From positions 55,780 through 119,779 of the forward strand of contig CALUMI010000005.1 of NCBI GenBank assembly GCA_944321725.1: a DNA stretch of 64,000 bases. The letters are read 5' to 3'. The stretch is from an uncultured Muribaculaceae bacterium (GTDB taxonomy: Bacteria; Bacteroidota; Bacteroidia; Bacteroidales; Muribaculaceae). A model generated the notes under the pieces. The model searched no databases, had not been told where the DNA came from, and was given only the letters and a program-made list of their open reading frames with translations. Made by a program: the position numbers and the translations under genes. Every line of letters begins with the position of its first letter. The stretch's first letter is position 1. This document shows positions 28,575 to 36,967 of this stretch, one piece after another.

Positions 28575-29199
28575 ACAACGATATATGACAGACGTAGAAA
28601 AAACAATGCGCGAGATATTGGAAGCCGAAAGCCGTGCGGTGGCCGCCATACCGGTGACCGACGGCTACAGCCGCGCGGTCGACATGATTGTCGAACAAGT
28701 GTGGAGGCGCAAAGGAAAGCTGATAACCTCCGGAATGGGCAAAGCCGGACAAATAGCGATGAACATTGCCACCACTTTCTCATCGACAGGCATACCGTCG
28801 GTGTTTCTTCATCCGAGCGAGGCACAGCATGGCGATCTCGGAATCATGCAGGACAACGACATAATGCTTTTGCTCTCAAATTCCGGAAAAACACGGGAAA
28901 TCCTTGAGCTTGTCACATTGGCAAAAAACTTGAATCCGGAGCTGAAAATAATTGTAATCACAGGCAACAACAACGGAGAGCTCGCGTCGATAGCCGACGT
29001 ATGCCTTTGGACGGGAAATTCTCCGGAGGTATGCCCGCTCGGACTGACCCCAACCACATCGACCACACTGATGACCGTGATAGGAGATGTGTTGGTGGTA
29101 AACGTGATGAAAACCACAGGTTTCACAAAAGAAATGTACGCAATGCGGCATCACGGAGGGTATCTCGGCAAGAAAAGCCGCGGAGAAAACGAAAAATAA
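28564..29199 (+). CDS. SIS-domain sugar-phosphate isomerase, KpsF/KdsD-like
   Basis: 211 aa. A single SIS domain of the arabinose-5-phosphate isomerase type: TSGMGKAGQIAMNIATTFSS, PSEAQHGDLG and LLSNSGKTREI, with PLTPTTSTT-like LGLTPTTSTTLM. The CBS pair found in longer KdsD proteins is absent, as in short forms common in Bacteroidota. It probably converts ribulose-5-P to arabinose-5-P for Kdo. The first ATG overlaps the thioesterase gene; an ATG at 28585 is an alternative start. The PfkB gene follows after 6 bases. Confidence 0.88.
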   Translation: MKSKQRYMTDVEKTMREILEAESRAVAAIPVTDGYSRAVDMIVEQVWRRKGKLITSGMGKAGQIAMNIATTFSSTGIPSVFLHPSEAQHGDLGIMQDNDIMLLLSNSGKTREILELVTLAKNLNPELKIIVITGNNNGELASIADVCLWTGNSPEVCPLGLTPTTSTTLMTVIGDVLVVNVMKTTGFTKEMYAMRHHGGYLGKKSRGENEK

Positions 29200-29205
29200 A
29201 CTGCA

Positions 29206-30135
29206 ATGAACGGAGTTATCGCGATAGGACAAGCTGTGCTCGACGTGATTTTTTCCGACAACGAGCCTGTAAAGGCTTTTGCGGGGGGCAGAATAGCAAA
29301 CATGGCGGCATCGCTCGGCAGAATGGGCGTAAGAACAGAATATGTCAGCGAATGCGCCACCGACGCGCCCGGCGACGCAATAGTGAAATTCCTGCAAGAC
29401 AACCGTGTAGGCACAGCGTCGGTCGACCGCTTTACAGAAGGGCAATCGCAAGTGTCGCTGATTTTCCGCGACAGCGACGGCAACGAGCGATATTCACGCT
29501 ACTCCAACTATCCGCCGACACGTTTCGACGTGTTGTGGCCCAAAGCGGAGGAAAGCGACATTGTAGTTTTCGGCTCGGATTTATCAATCGGGGAATCTTT
29601 GCGCAAACCGCTTGTCGAGCTTCTCGAATACGCCCGTGAGCGCAAAGCCGTCATAATCTATCTGCCCGGTTTCCGGCCTGAACTGTGCAGCCGCATAACA
29701 AGAGTGATGCCCTCAATCCTCGAAAATTTAGAATTTGCCGACATTGTAATGGCCCGCGAGTCCGACATGGTAAAGATTTTTGGCGACAGTAATCCGGAAA
29801 CATGCTATCGCGAACATATCTCTTTTTATTGCCCAAACTTTATATTTGTGGCAAACGACTTGAGCATCAACATCTTTTCAAAAACCGCGAATTTAAAAAT
29901 CCGGCAATGCCGCACGGCACCCTCCAACCCACTCGGGTGGAACGCGTCGCTATGCGCGGGATTTGTCAAAGGAATACTCGACAGCGGCAAATCGTCAGCT
30001 CTCTCCGACATCAGCGAAAGCGAATGGCGAAAAATAGCGGAGCTTGCACTAAACTGTGCTGCCGACAGCATTTCCACAGGTGAGAACATAATATCCGAAG
30101 ATTTTGCAAAAACATTAAAAACGACACAGATATGA
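29206..30135 (+). CDS. PfkB-family sugar kinase with altered active site
   Basis: 309 aa ribokinase-fold protein. The N-terminal PfkB pattern is kept (IGQAVLDVIF, AGGRIANMAASLGRMG). In the C-terminal signature, where kinases have GAGD, the sequence reads LGWNASLCAGF: the catalytic-base aspartate is replaced by asparagine and the anion-hole glycines are changed. It may be inactive as a kinase or have shifted activity. It follows the SIS isomerase by 6 bases, so a sugar-phosphate role is likely, and overlaps the TPR gene by four bases. Confidence 0.82.
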   Translation: MNGVIAIGQAVLDVIFSDNEPVKAFAGGRIANMAASLGRMGVRTEYVSECATDAPGDAIVKFLQDNRVGTASVDRFTEGQSQVSLIFRDSDGNERYSRYSNYPPTRFDVLWPKAEESDIVVFGSDLSIGESLRKPLVELLEYARERKAVIIYLPGFRPELCSRITRVMPSILENLEFADIVMARESDMVKIFGDSNPETCYREHISFYCPNFIFVANDLSINIFSKTANLKIRQCRTAPSNPLGWNASLCAGFVKGILDSGKSSALSDISESEWRKIAELALNCAADSISTGENIISEDFAKTLKTTQI

Positions 30136-31097
30136 GACAGATACCTTTCCGTTTGGCCATATTGCCGCCGCGTGTGGCCGTCGAAACAGCCAAAGACGCC
30201 GTAATGTCGCCTGTCGACGACCGACAATTGGAACTTGCCCGGTGCCGCCTTATAGGATTAATAAAAAACGGGCATTCAGAAGAAGCGTCGGCTCTCTATC
30301 GCGAGCTTGTTTTCAGCATCGAGAACGACGGACGGATTTTCGACCTTACGACAGTGGCGTCGATATATCAGATAGGCGCGTGGCTCAACGTAAGCCAAGC
30401 GGCCTACACATCGGCCACCGACTGTGTCATCAAGTCGCTCGAGCATATCGCCTCTATTGTCCAAAAAGACACAACCACCTTTGCCATCACCGCATCGCTG
30501 CTCTACGACTACGCACTGACCTGCTATGCGCTCAACAGCCGCTCGAAAGCGGAGAAAGCGTTGGAGCGCAGCCTGAAAATCTATCGCAGACTGATAGAGA
30601 AAGGCAATACGGAATTTTTTGAGAATCTTGTCATAGCGTCATCTGTAATCACCGAAATATTCCGCTCAAAAATACGCACGCTTTACGTGCTCGATTTGCT
30701 GCAAAAGGCGGTAGAAGCATACGAGAAACCTATCAACGGCATCCTCGCCGACTGCATCGACTCCCTGTCCGACGCGATAGTGACGGAAGCCGCCACGCTG
30801 TTTGCCATAGGGCGTTACCGCACAGCCGTAAGGTATCTCACCAAAGCGTTACGGCTCAACCGCCGCGTGGCCGGAGAGTTCGACGGACGCTGCCTTGCTG
30901 TTTCAATCCGGTTGGCAGAGGCTCTAATGTATGTGCCCGCACGCAAAGAAACAGGCATACGCCTGCTCGCCTTCGCCCGCAAATATGCCGAAAGCCACAA
31001 TCTCTCCAGGCAGTTGGAAGAGATAGCCCGCATCGAAAAAAACGAGGAACTCATACAATTCAACCTGCTCTCATTCCTCAAAAACATGTACACCTAA
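30132..31097 (+). CDS. TPR-like helical protein, unknown
   Basis: 321 aa, almost entirely helical with TPR-type spacing (for example NGHSEEASALYRELV, AEKALERSLKIYRRL, GRYRTAVRYLTKALRL). No signal peptide or enzyme motif. It is the last gene of the DUF721 operon, with its start overlapping the PfkB stop. A scaffold role is plausible but not shown. Confidence 0.8.
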   Translation: MRQIPFRLAILPPRVAVETAKDAVMSPVDDRQLELARCRLIGLIKNGHSEEASALYRELVFSIENDGRIFDLTTVASIYQIGAWLNVSQAAYTSATDCVIKSLEHIASIVQKDTTTFAITASLLYDYALTCYALNSRSKAEKALERSLKIYRRLIEKGNTEFFENLVIASSVITEIFRSKIRTLYVLDLLQKAVEAYEKPINGILADCIDSLSDAIVTEAATLFAIGRYRTAVRYLTKALRLNRRVAGEFDGRCLAVSIRLAEALMYVPARKETGIRLLAFARKYAESHNLSRQLEEIARIEKNEELIQFNLLSFLKNMYT

Positions 31098-31134
31098 GAC
31101 GCAATTCCGGGCGCAATTTTTAAATCGGCTTGCT

Positions 31135-34100
31135 ATGAGGCGCATTATTTTTGGTTTTATATTGGTAGGGATTGCGGTTTCCGCTGTGGCGCAGATGCTT
31201 ACGCAGCCGTCAGCGGAGTCGGATGCGTTGTTTGCCGCCGGTGTTGATTTGTACAACAAGGGGAAATACCGCGAGGCGATACCGCTATTCGCAAAGTCCG
31301 ACAGTTTGGACAAAACATTAGTCGACTCTCTAAGCCATAGGAGTTGGTATGCCAAAAGTTGGCTCGCTTCATGCCATTATAAATTGGGTGATACTACGAA
31401 TGCGATAAAATATGACAGCCTGTATTATTTACCGCCTATAGACAGGCGATTGACAAGAGCCGCAGACTCTGTTTTCTATATTGGCGATGCTTTATATGCC
31501 GACAAAAAATACAAAGAGGCTGTTGAGAAATACGGTGAAGCAGTATCTTTGATCAAGCGGAAGTTGGGAAATACCGCTTATTATATAGGATCGCCTTTGG
31601 CTGCCAAAGCGTTGAGCGAGTATTATTCAGGCGATTTATACCGCGCAATAGACGATTGGATTGAAGTTTACGGCATATTTCAAGCTGATTCTATTTTTAC
31701 AAGTACCTATAAAACAATATGGCACAATATCTCTTTTGCTATTTTAAATTTAGAAAATGAAAAGCAATCTTTTGAATTAATCAACAAATTGGTTAATTAT
31801 ACAAGAAATCCGTATGCGAAAGTTGTGATTAGCTATAGATTAGCTGATTGTTACTCAAAGCTGCATAATTATAACATGGCTGTACAATTGGGAGAAATAG
31901 CAAAATCAGCATGCGAATCGATAGCGATTGAAGATAAAAAATTATATGGCAATAAGTATGGCTCTATTTTATCTAATTTGGCATGGGATTATAGCCATTT
32001 AGGAAATGACAAAGCTGTTTCATTGCAATCAATGGCTTTGGATATTTGGAAATTATATAATGGGGAATACAGCAAAGAATATGCGTATGGTTGCAAAGTG
32101 GCAAGCAATATCAATTATAAGTTGGGAAATATTGACAGTGCATTATATTTTGCGGACAAAGCTATTGAGATATATGATAGTATAGGAAAAGACAATATTT
32201 ATTATAAAGATGCTTTGCTATTCTTAATTGACATAAACATGAAAAAAGGCAATATTTCAGAAGCGAAGAATATTGCAGAAAAAACAGTGAATTTCACAGA
32301 TTCGGTATTTGGAGAAGATTCTATTCCGTATTTGGATGCTTCGAATTCTTTAGGATTAATGGAATGGGAATGTGGTAATTATACAAAAGCAGTAGAAATT
32401 GGAGAAAAGATTTTGCAAACATACAGAACTTTGTACTATTACGATGATGACAAACGTCTTTGCCATATTTTAGACAATTTGGCTTTGTATTATTCCTCAC
32501 TCGGCAATAACGCAAAGGCTTTGGCTTTGTGCGAATGGTCAATAAGAAATAAAATGAGCACAGCCGACATAGATTCTATTAGCTTGGCTACGACATTGCG
32601 TAATTACGCCGGCTATCTCTATCTTGAAGGCAGATATGACGATGCCGTAAAAATTTCACTTGACGCATTGTCTATAATGAAAAAATGCTTGGGAGAATGT
32701 CACCACGATTATTTAATCACTTATGCCAATCTCTCCAGATATTTATTCTCTTTAAAACGTTATGATGACGCTATCCGCATTGCGGAAAAAGCTCGTGATT
32801 TAATAGTTTCCAATATAGGTGATGACAATACGTACTGTGATGTCGCATTGAGGGTTTTGGCTGATTCATATTTTGAAAAAGGGAAATCTGATACAGCAAT
32901 TAACATATTAGAAAGATTGTCCGAACAGAAGTTTGACAGATACGGCGGTTTTACCTTGAACGGATTGAGTGAAAAAAACAGGTTGTTGAACATATATTTG
33001 TCATTGCACAGACATGATGCCGTTCCGTTATGCGCTGAGATTTCAAACATGTTGGAGAAAAATATTCTTATGTCGTTCTCGGAATTGACTTCTTATGAAA
33101 GGAGCCTGTTTTGGTCGAGATACGGAGAAGCGTTTTATGCATATTTTCAACCCCTTGCCCTGTATCGATTTCCCATGGACTCATTGGCAAGGTGCGACGC
33201 ATACGATGGAGTATTGCTTGGCAAGGGCATTCTGTTAAATTCTGACATAGAGCTGTCGAAACTGATAGCGGAAAGCGGCGACAGTCTGTCTGTTGCCATG
33301 TACGGACGATTGAGGGACAACCGAATGAATTTGGCAAAACTCTATGAAAGACCTGTGACAGAAAGATTAATCAACACCGACTCGCTAACGCGAATTATAG
33401 AAACGCAAGAAAAAGAATTGCTGAGAAGGAGCAAAATTTTCGGAGATTATACAAAAAATCTGTCCGTGAAGTGGACAGATGTACGCGAAAAATTGAATAA
33501 AGACGAGTTAGCGGTGGAATTTTTGTCGTTTCATGTAAACAACGACAGCACTATGTATGTGGCGTTGACGCTGAAGAAAGGTTATGACTCGCCGAAGATG
33601 GTGCCGCTGTTCGAGGAACGGCAGCTGACGGACATGGACAAGAATTTCTACCTGTCGTCACCGATGCTCTACGACCTTGTGTGGAAGCCGTTGGAGAGTG
33701 AGATGGAGGGTGTAAGCGCTGTGTATTTCGCCCCTTCGGGGGAGCTGTACAACATCCCGATAGAAAACCTTCCGGCCAACGACAGCATCTACAACTCCGA
33801 CATCCGCAACTACCGGCGGCTGTCGTCGACCCGGCAGCTGGCTTTGCGCAGGAAAGCCGCCGGTGTGCGGCAGGCGGCAGTGTACGGCGGATTGAGGTAT
33901 GACGCCGACACCACAGTGCTGGTCAACGACAGCCGCAAGTACCACGCGGAGGAGTCCGCCCTGTGGGAGGAGGAAAGCCGCGCCGTTGCCGACAGCCTCA
34001 ACCTGCGCGACGGCGTGAAATATCTGCCCGGCACCAGGACGGAGGCGGAGGACATCGACAAGGCTTTGGCGACGGCAAGGATAGACACAGAGCTGTACAC

Positions 34101-34767
34101 CGACACAACAGGCACGGAGGCGTCGTTCAAAGCCCTGTCGGGCAAGGGGGTCAACGCCATGCACATAGCCACGCACGGCTTCTATTGGACGGAGCGCGAA
34201 GCGGCGCGGCTCGACAACCTCGTTTTTCTCGGCGACGACATGCCGGCGGCCGTGGCTGAGGACAAGGCTCTGACACGCTCCGGGCTGCTGTTCTCCGGAG
34301 CAAACACGGCGTTGCGAGGACTGCCGCTGCCCGACGGCGTGGACGACGGCATTCTGACGGCCAAAGAAATATCGGCGTTGGACTTGCGCGGCCTCGACTT
34401 GGTGGCGCTGTCGGCCTGCCAGACCGGATTGGGCGAGATTTCGGGCGACGGGGTGTTCGGGCTGCAGCGCGGCTTCAAGAAAGCCGGAGCCAACACGCTG
34501 CTTATGAGCCTGTGGAAAGTGGACGACAACGCCACGCGGCTGCTTATGACGCGGTTCTACGGCAACCTGCTTTCCGGCATGGACAAATACGACGCTTTGC
34601 ATGAGGCGCAGCTATATTTGCGGGAATTGGAGGTGGAGAGAAGAATAGAGTACACCCCAGCCCAACAGAAATACGACAAAAAGCCCGCCTTTGAGATTAT
34701 ACGCGAGAAAACATACGCCAACCCCTACTATTGGGCGGCATTCGTGCTGCTCGACGGCGTGAATTGA
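31135..34767 (+). CDS. TPR-CHAT protein (caspase-like peptidase)
   Basis: 1210 aa. A signal peptide or anchor (to about residue 20) is followed by a long TPR array (about 20-640) and a C-terminal CHAT domain (about 860-1208). The catalytic dyad is visible: His1014 in MHIATHGF and Cys1095 in LSACQTGLG. Other CHAT landmarks are GAGANTLLMSLWKVDD-type text (AGANTLLMSLWKVDDNAT) and the terminal NPYYWAAFVLLD. Codon use changes along the gene: the TPR part (about 31.7-33.3 kb) is AT-rich and the CHAT part GC-rich. The protein is probably exported; its substrate is unknown. A hairpin follows the stop. Confidence 0.9.
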   Translation: MRRIIFGFILVGIAVSAVAQMLTQPSAESDALFAAGVDLYNKGKYREAIPLFAKSDSLDKTLVDSLSHRSWYAKSWLASCHYKLGDTTNAIKYDSLYYLPPIDRRLTRAADSVFYIGDALYADKKYKEAVEKYGEAVSLIKRKLGNTAYYIGSPLAAKALSEYYSGDLYRAIDDWIEVYGIFQADSIFTSTYKTIWHNISFAILNLENEKQSFELINKLVNYTRNPYAKVVISYRLADCYSKLHNYNMAVQLGEIAKSACESIAIEDKKLYGNKYGSILSNLAWDYSHLGNDKAVSLQSMALDIWKLYNGEYSKEYAYGCKVASNINYKLGNIDSALYFADKAIEIYDSIGKDNIYYKDALLFLIDINMKKGNISEAKNIAEKTVNFTDSVFGEDSIPYLDASNSLGLMEWECGNYTKAVEIGEKILQTYRTLYYYDDDKRLCHILDNLALYYSSLGNNAKALALCEWSIRNKMSTADIDSISLATTLRNYAGYLYLEGRYDDAVKISLDALSIMKKCLGECHHDYLITYANLSRYLFSLKRYDDAIRIAEKARDLIVSNIGDDNTYCDVALRVLADSYFEKGKSDTAINILERLSEQKFDRYGGFTLNGLSEKNRLLNIYLSLHRHDAVPLCAEISNMLEKNILMSFSELTSYERSLFWSRYGEAFYAYFQPLALYRFPMDSLARCDAYDGVLLGKGILLNSDIELSKLIAESGDSLSVAMYGRLRDNRMNLAKLYERPVTERLINTDSLTRIIETQEKELLRRSKIFGDYTKNLSVKWTDVREKLNKDELAVEFLSFHVNNDSTMYVALTLKKGYDSPKMVPLFEERQLTDMDKNFYLSSPMLYDLVWKPLESEMEGVSAVYFAPSGELYNIPIENLPANDSIYNSDIRNYRRLSSTRQLALRRKAAGVRQAAVYGGLRYDADTTVLVNDSRKYHAEESALWEEESRAVADSLNLRDGVKYLPGTRTEAEDIDKALATARIDTELYTDTTGTEASFKALSGKGVNAMHIATHGFYWTEREAARLDNLVFLGDDMPAAVAEDKALTRSGLLFSGANTALRGLPLPDGVDDGILTAKEISALDLRGLDLVALSACQTGLGEISGDGVFGLQRGFKKAGANTLLMSLWKVDDNATRLLMTRFYGNLLSGMDKYDALHEAQLYLRELEVERRIEYTPAQQKYDKKPAFEIIREKTYANPYYWAAFVLLDGVN

Positions 34768-34770
34768 CAA

Positions 34771-34802
34771 AGAGTGCCGGATGTGTTCACACCCGGCACT
34801 CT
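34771..34802. terminator. 10-bp hairpin after the CHAT gene
   Basis: AGAGTGCCGG (34771-34780) pairs perfectly with CCGGCACTCT (34793-34802) around a 12-nt loop; only GCCTTT follows. It shares its stem sequence with the hairpin at 24111-24151. Confidence 0.6.
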
Positions 34803-34849
34803 GCCTTTAATGCTTAACGACAACATGTCAACCGTTCATTGCATAACTT

Positions 34850-35281
34850 TTAATCGTCGATGTCGATAAGGCGGAATTTGGTGTCGAACTCCAATTCCTG
34901 ACGGTTGGAAAGTTTAATGTCGTAACCGTTGCCGTCGCGCTCGATTTTGAGAACTTGCGTACCCGGGAACAATTCATTGATTTTCGATTGAATCTGGCTC
35001 GGGATAAGACTTGCCGGAACTGCCGCGCATTTCACTTCAGTCCAGTTGCCATCGTTGTCGAACTCCAATTTCGTTCCGTCGGCAAAAATCACATCGTAGC
35101 TGCTGATAAACAGACCCGCATCCTCTTTTGCAATCACAACTTTATTAGTGCCGAAATATTTCTTTATAAACACCTGAGCCGCCTGCGGCAATTGAGTAGT
35201 GTCGATAACCTTGTCGTTGTCGGCTTTTGCCACTCCGAATACTGCAACCAATGCAACCAATAATACTGCTAATTTTTTCAT
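34850..35281 (-). CDS. PepSY-like (DUF2874) secreted protein
   Basis: About 143 aa. The start at 35281 gives a clear signal peptide (MKKLAVLLVALVAVFGVAKA). Two PepSY-like repeats follow, each with a helix ending in a strand pair and an acidic turn (VIFADGTKLEFDNDGNW; IKLSNRQELEFDTKF). Members bind or inhibit in the periplasm; the function here is unknown. Longer in-frame starts up to 35365 lie over a GATATTTG box at 35323-35330, which looks like the promoter. Confidence 0.85.
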   Translation of the reverse strand: MKKLAVLLVALVAVFGVAKADNDKVIDTTQLPQAAQVFIKKYFGTNKVVIAKEDAGLFISSYDVIFADGTKLEFDNDGNWTEVKCAAVPASLIPSQIQSKINELFPGTQVLKIERDGNGYDIKLSNRQELEFDTKFRLIDIDD

Positions 35282-35414
35282 AATGCTTTTTGTTTTATTT
35301 GTTTGATATTTAAATTTCACATTGCAAATATCCGCACGCAATCTGAATAGATTCTGAAATTTCAAACAAAATCAAAAAAAATCGCATTTTTTTGCCGGCA
35401 TTCATTACCCAAAA

Positions 35415-35690
35415 TCATTTATCCCCGTAATGACCCTCTATTTCAATCACCAAAACTGTCACCACATCGTCATAAATATCGTAAATCAACCTGTCTTTCG
35501 CCGTTATACGCCTTGAATAAGTAATTGAATCCCCTTTTTTCAAAGGCTCAGGATGCCCAATTCCACTTCGGGGATGCTCCATCAGCTCCTCAAGCAAAAC
35601 AGCTAATTTTTTAAACGTAGCCGGATTTGACTTTTTATACTTTGACAATGTTTTACCGGCAGATTTCGAGAACTCAAGTCTGTAAATCAT
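35415..35690 (-). CDS. yoeB: YoeB-family mRNA-interferase toxin
   Basis: 91 aa, RelE superfamily, Txe/YoeB group. The C-terminal pattern YSRRITAKDRLIYDI and GHYGDK (ending in the conserved HYxD/K catalytic stretch) is diagnostic. Such toxins cleave mRNA in the ribosomal A site. The start overlaps the antitoxin stop by four bases, giving coupled translation from the antitoxin promoter. Confidence 0.93.
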   Translation of the reverse strand: MIYRLEFSKSAGKTLSKYKKSNPATFKKLAVLLEELMEHPRSGIGHPEPLKKGDSITYSRRITAKDRLIYDIYDDVVTVLVIEIEGHYGDK

Positions 35691-35941
35691 AATGATTCTA
35701 AGAACATTTTAAGCTCGTCTTTTGTCTTGCATGACACGGTTTCCCCCTCTCCATATTGCAAACGGGCTTCCTCTATCTTTTTTTCCAATTCCGGAGAAAC
35801 AACTATATCATTATCGGAAATTGGAGTCAACATATATGAAGACTTGCCTCTCCGCCTGATAATAATACGCTCTCCTTTATCGGCCAAATTAAACAATGAA
35901 GCCTGATTTTCTCTAAATTCTCTCGAAGTAACTTGTATCAT
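35687..35941 (-). CDS. yefM: Phd/YefM-family antitoxin
   Basis: About 84 aa from the ATG at 35941; upstream in-frame codons lie inside the operator palindrome. The Phd fold is visible (IQVTSREFRENQASLFNLA, then ERIIIRRRGKSSYMLTPI), followed by an acidic C-terminus that would neutralise YoeB. It is the first gene of the TA operon. It should repress its own promoter by binding the palindrome at 35945-35988. Confidence 0.9.
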   Translation of the reverse strand: MIQVTSREFRENQASLFNLADKGERIIIRRRGKSSYMLTPISDNDIVVSPELEKKIEEARLQYGEGETVSCKTKDELKMFLESL

Positions 35942-35944
35942 AAC

Positions 35945-35988
35945 TGTAATTTTGTGGTGTACCAATATTGGTACACCACAAAATTACA
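35945..35988. promoter_or_regulatory. 44-bp perfect palindrome: toxin-antitoxin operator
   Basis: A 22+22 bp inverted repeat without spacer or mismatch, centred between 35966 and 35967; the core half-site is GGTGTACCAAT. It starts four bases upstream of the antitoxin ATG. On the minus strand it contains TAATTTTG (35986-35979), 20 bp from TTTG (36010-36007), so it covers the promoter -7 box and transcription start. Confidence 0.88.
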
Positions 35989-36010
35989 TATTGTTTTTCA
36001 AACATCCAAA
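35979..36010 (-). promoter_or_regulatory. Antitoxin promoter (TTTG-N20-TAATTTTG)
   Basis: Minus-strand TTTG (36010-36007) and TAATTTTG (35986-35979) with 20 bp between. The -7 element lies in the outer arm of the palindrome, which explains autoregulation. Confidence 0.75.
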
Positions 36011-36037
36011 TTTCTTTTTGTACGATGCCCCTAAAAT

Positions 36038-36859
36038 TTATCCCTGACAGGCTTTTTTATTATAACTGCCGGGAGTTGTGCCGGTTATACGCTTGAATGT
36101 ACGATGAAAATAAGGCACATCGCCAAACCCTGTGGAATAGCATATCTCCGCCACAGTCATTTCTCCTTTCGCAAGCAGGCGGCAAGCCAACTCCACACGA
36201 TACTCATTAAGATACCGCACAAACGTTTTGCCTGTCATTTTTTTGAAAAACACACAAAATGCCGACTTGTTCATCCCGGCAAAACGCGCAATCCCGGAAA
36301 CGGATATGTGCTTGTTGTAGTTGCAAATAATATATATGCGTATTCTGTCCATCCTTTTCTGAGCCTTATCCATATTCCGGTACGCGCCAACCACGCGATA
36401 ATCATTCTCTCCGCCAAGCACAGCCAAAAGCCTGACCACACAACCTATGCGCTCAGACTGCGCCATTTCTCTCATTTCTTTCAACAAAGCAATTATTTTT
36501 GCGGTGGCAGGAGCCGTGAAAGCAACTGCGTCCTTGCAATTCCTCACCCTCTCCACACATTCGGACAATTCTGGAAAATTGGCCACACGCCCAAGCAATT
36601 CCTGAGAAAACATAAGTGTGATATTCGCTATGTGCCCGGCGCGGTCGCACTGTTTGCCGTCGAAATACCAGCAATGTGGCACTCCGGGAGGTATCAGCAC
36701 CACCTCTCCGCCACCAAACGGCATCATCTTGTCGCCGATAAGCCTCATTCCCGAACCTACAGAAATATACGACAATTCCCATGTGTCCTGCTCATGCAAA
36801 CCTATCTGCCTGTCCGGCGGAAGAAGCACATCATCATAGACAAACAAGTCTGTTTTCAT
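36038..36859 (-). CDS. AraC-family transcriptional regulator
   Basis: About 273 aa; start at 36859 because the longer frame runs through a GATATTTG -7 box. The N-terminal cupin (LHEQDTWELSYISVGSG, VLIPPGVPHCWYF) should bind a small ligand. The C-terminal pair of HTH motifs is ISVSGIARFAGMNKSAFCVFFKK and AEICYSTGFGDVPYFHRTFKR. It is divergent from the frameshifted acyltransferase gene about 110 bases away, which may be a target. Confidence 0.9.
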   Translation of the reverse strand: MKTDLFVYDDVLLPPDRQIGLHEQDTWELSYISVGSGMRLIGDKMMPFGGGEVVLIPPGVPHCWYFDGKQCDRAGHIANITLMFSQELLGRVANFPELSECVERVRNCKDAVAFTAPATAKIIALLKEMREMAQSERIGCVVRLLAVLGGENDYRVVGAYRNMDKAQKRMDRIRIYIICNYNKHISVSGIARFAGMNKSAFCVFFKKMTGKTFVRYLNEYRVELACRLLAKGEMTVAEICYSTGFGDVPYFHRTFKRITGTTPGSYNKKACQG

Positions 36860-36935
36860 ATTTATCACACACAAATTGCAAATATCCGACAATCAATAGT
36901 GACAAAATTACAAAAGCGGCAGCAAAATATCCGCA

Positions 36936-36943
36936 TATATTTG
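36936..36943 (+). promoter_or_regulatory. -7 box (TATATTTG) before the second acyltransferase gene
   Basis: TATATTTG lies 24 bases before the ATG at 36968. No TTTG is found at -33, so activation by the divergent AraC protein is possible. Confidence 0.5.
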
Positions 36944-36967
36944 CACAAAATTTTCAAACAGAGTAAT

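Noticed and set aside
33658..34602. 314-codon minus-strand frame opposite the CHAT domain
   Set aside because: Reverse shadow of the GC-rich CHAT coding sequence; the plus frame holds the catalytic motifs.
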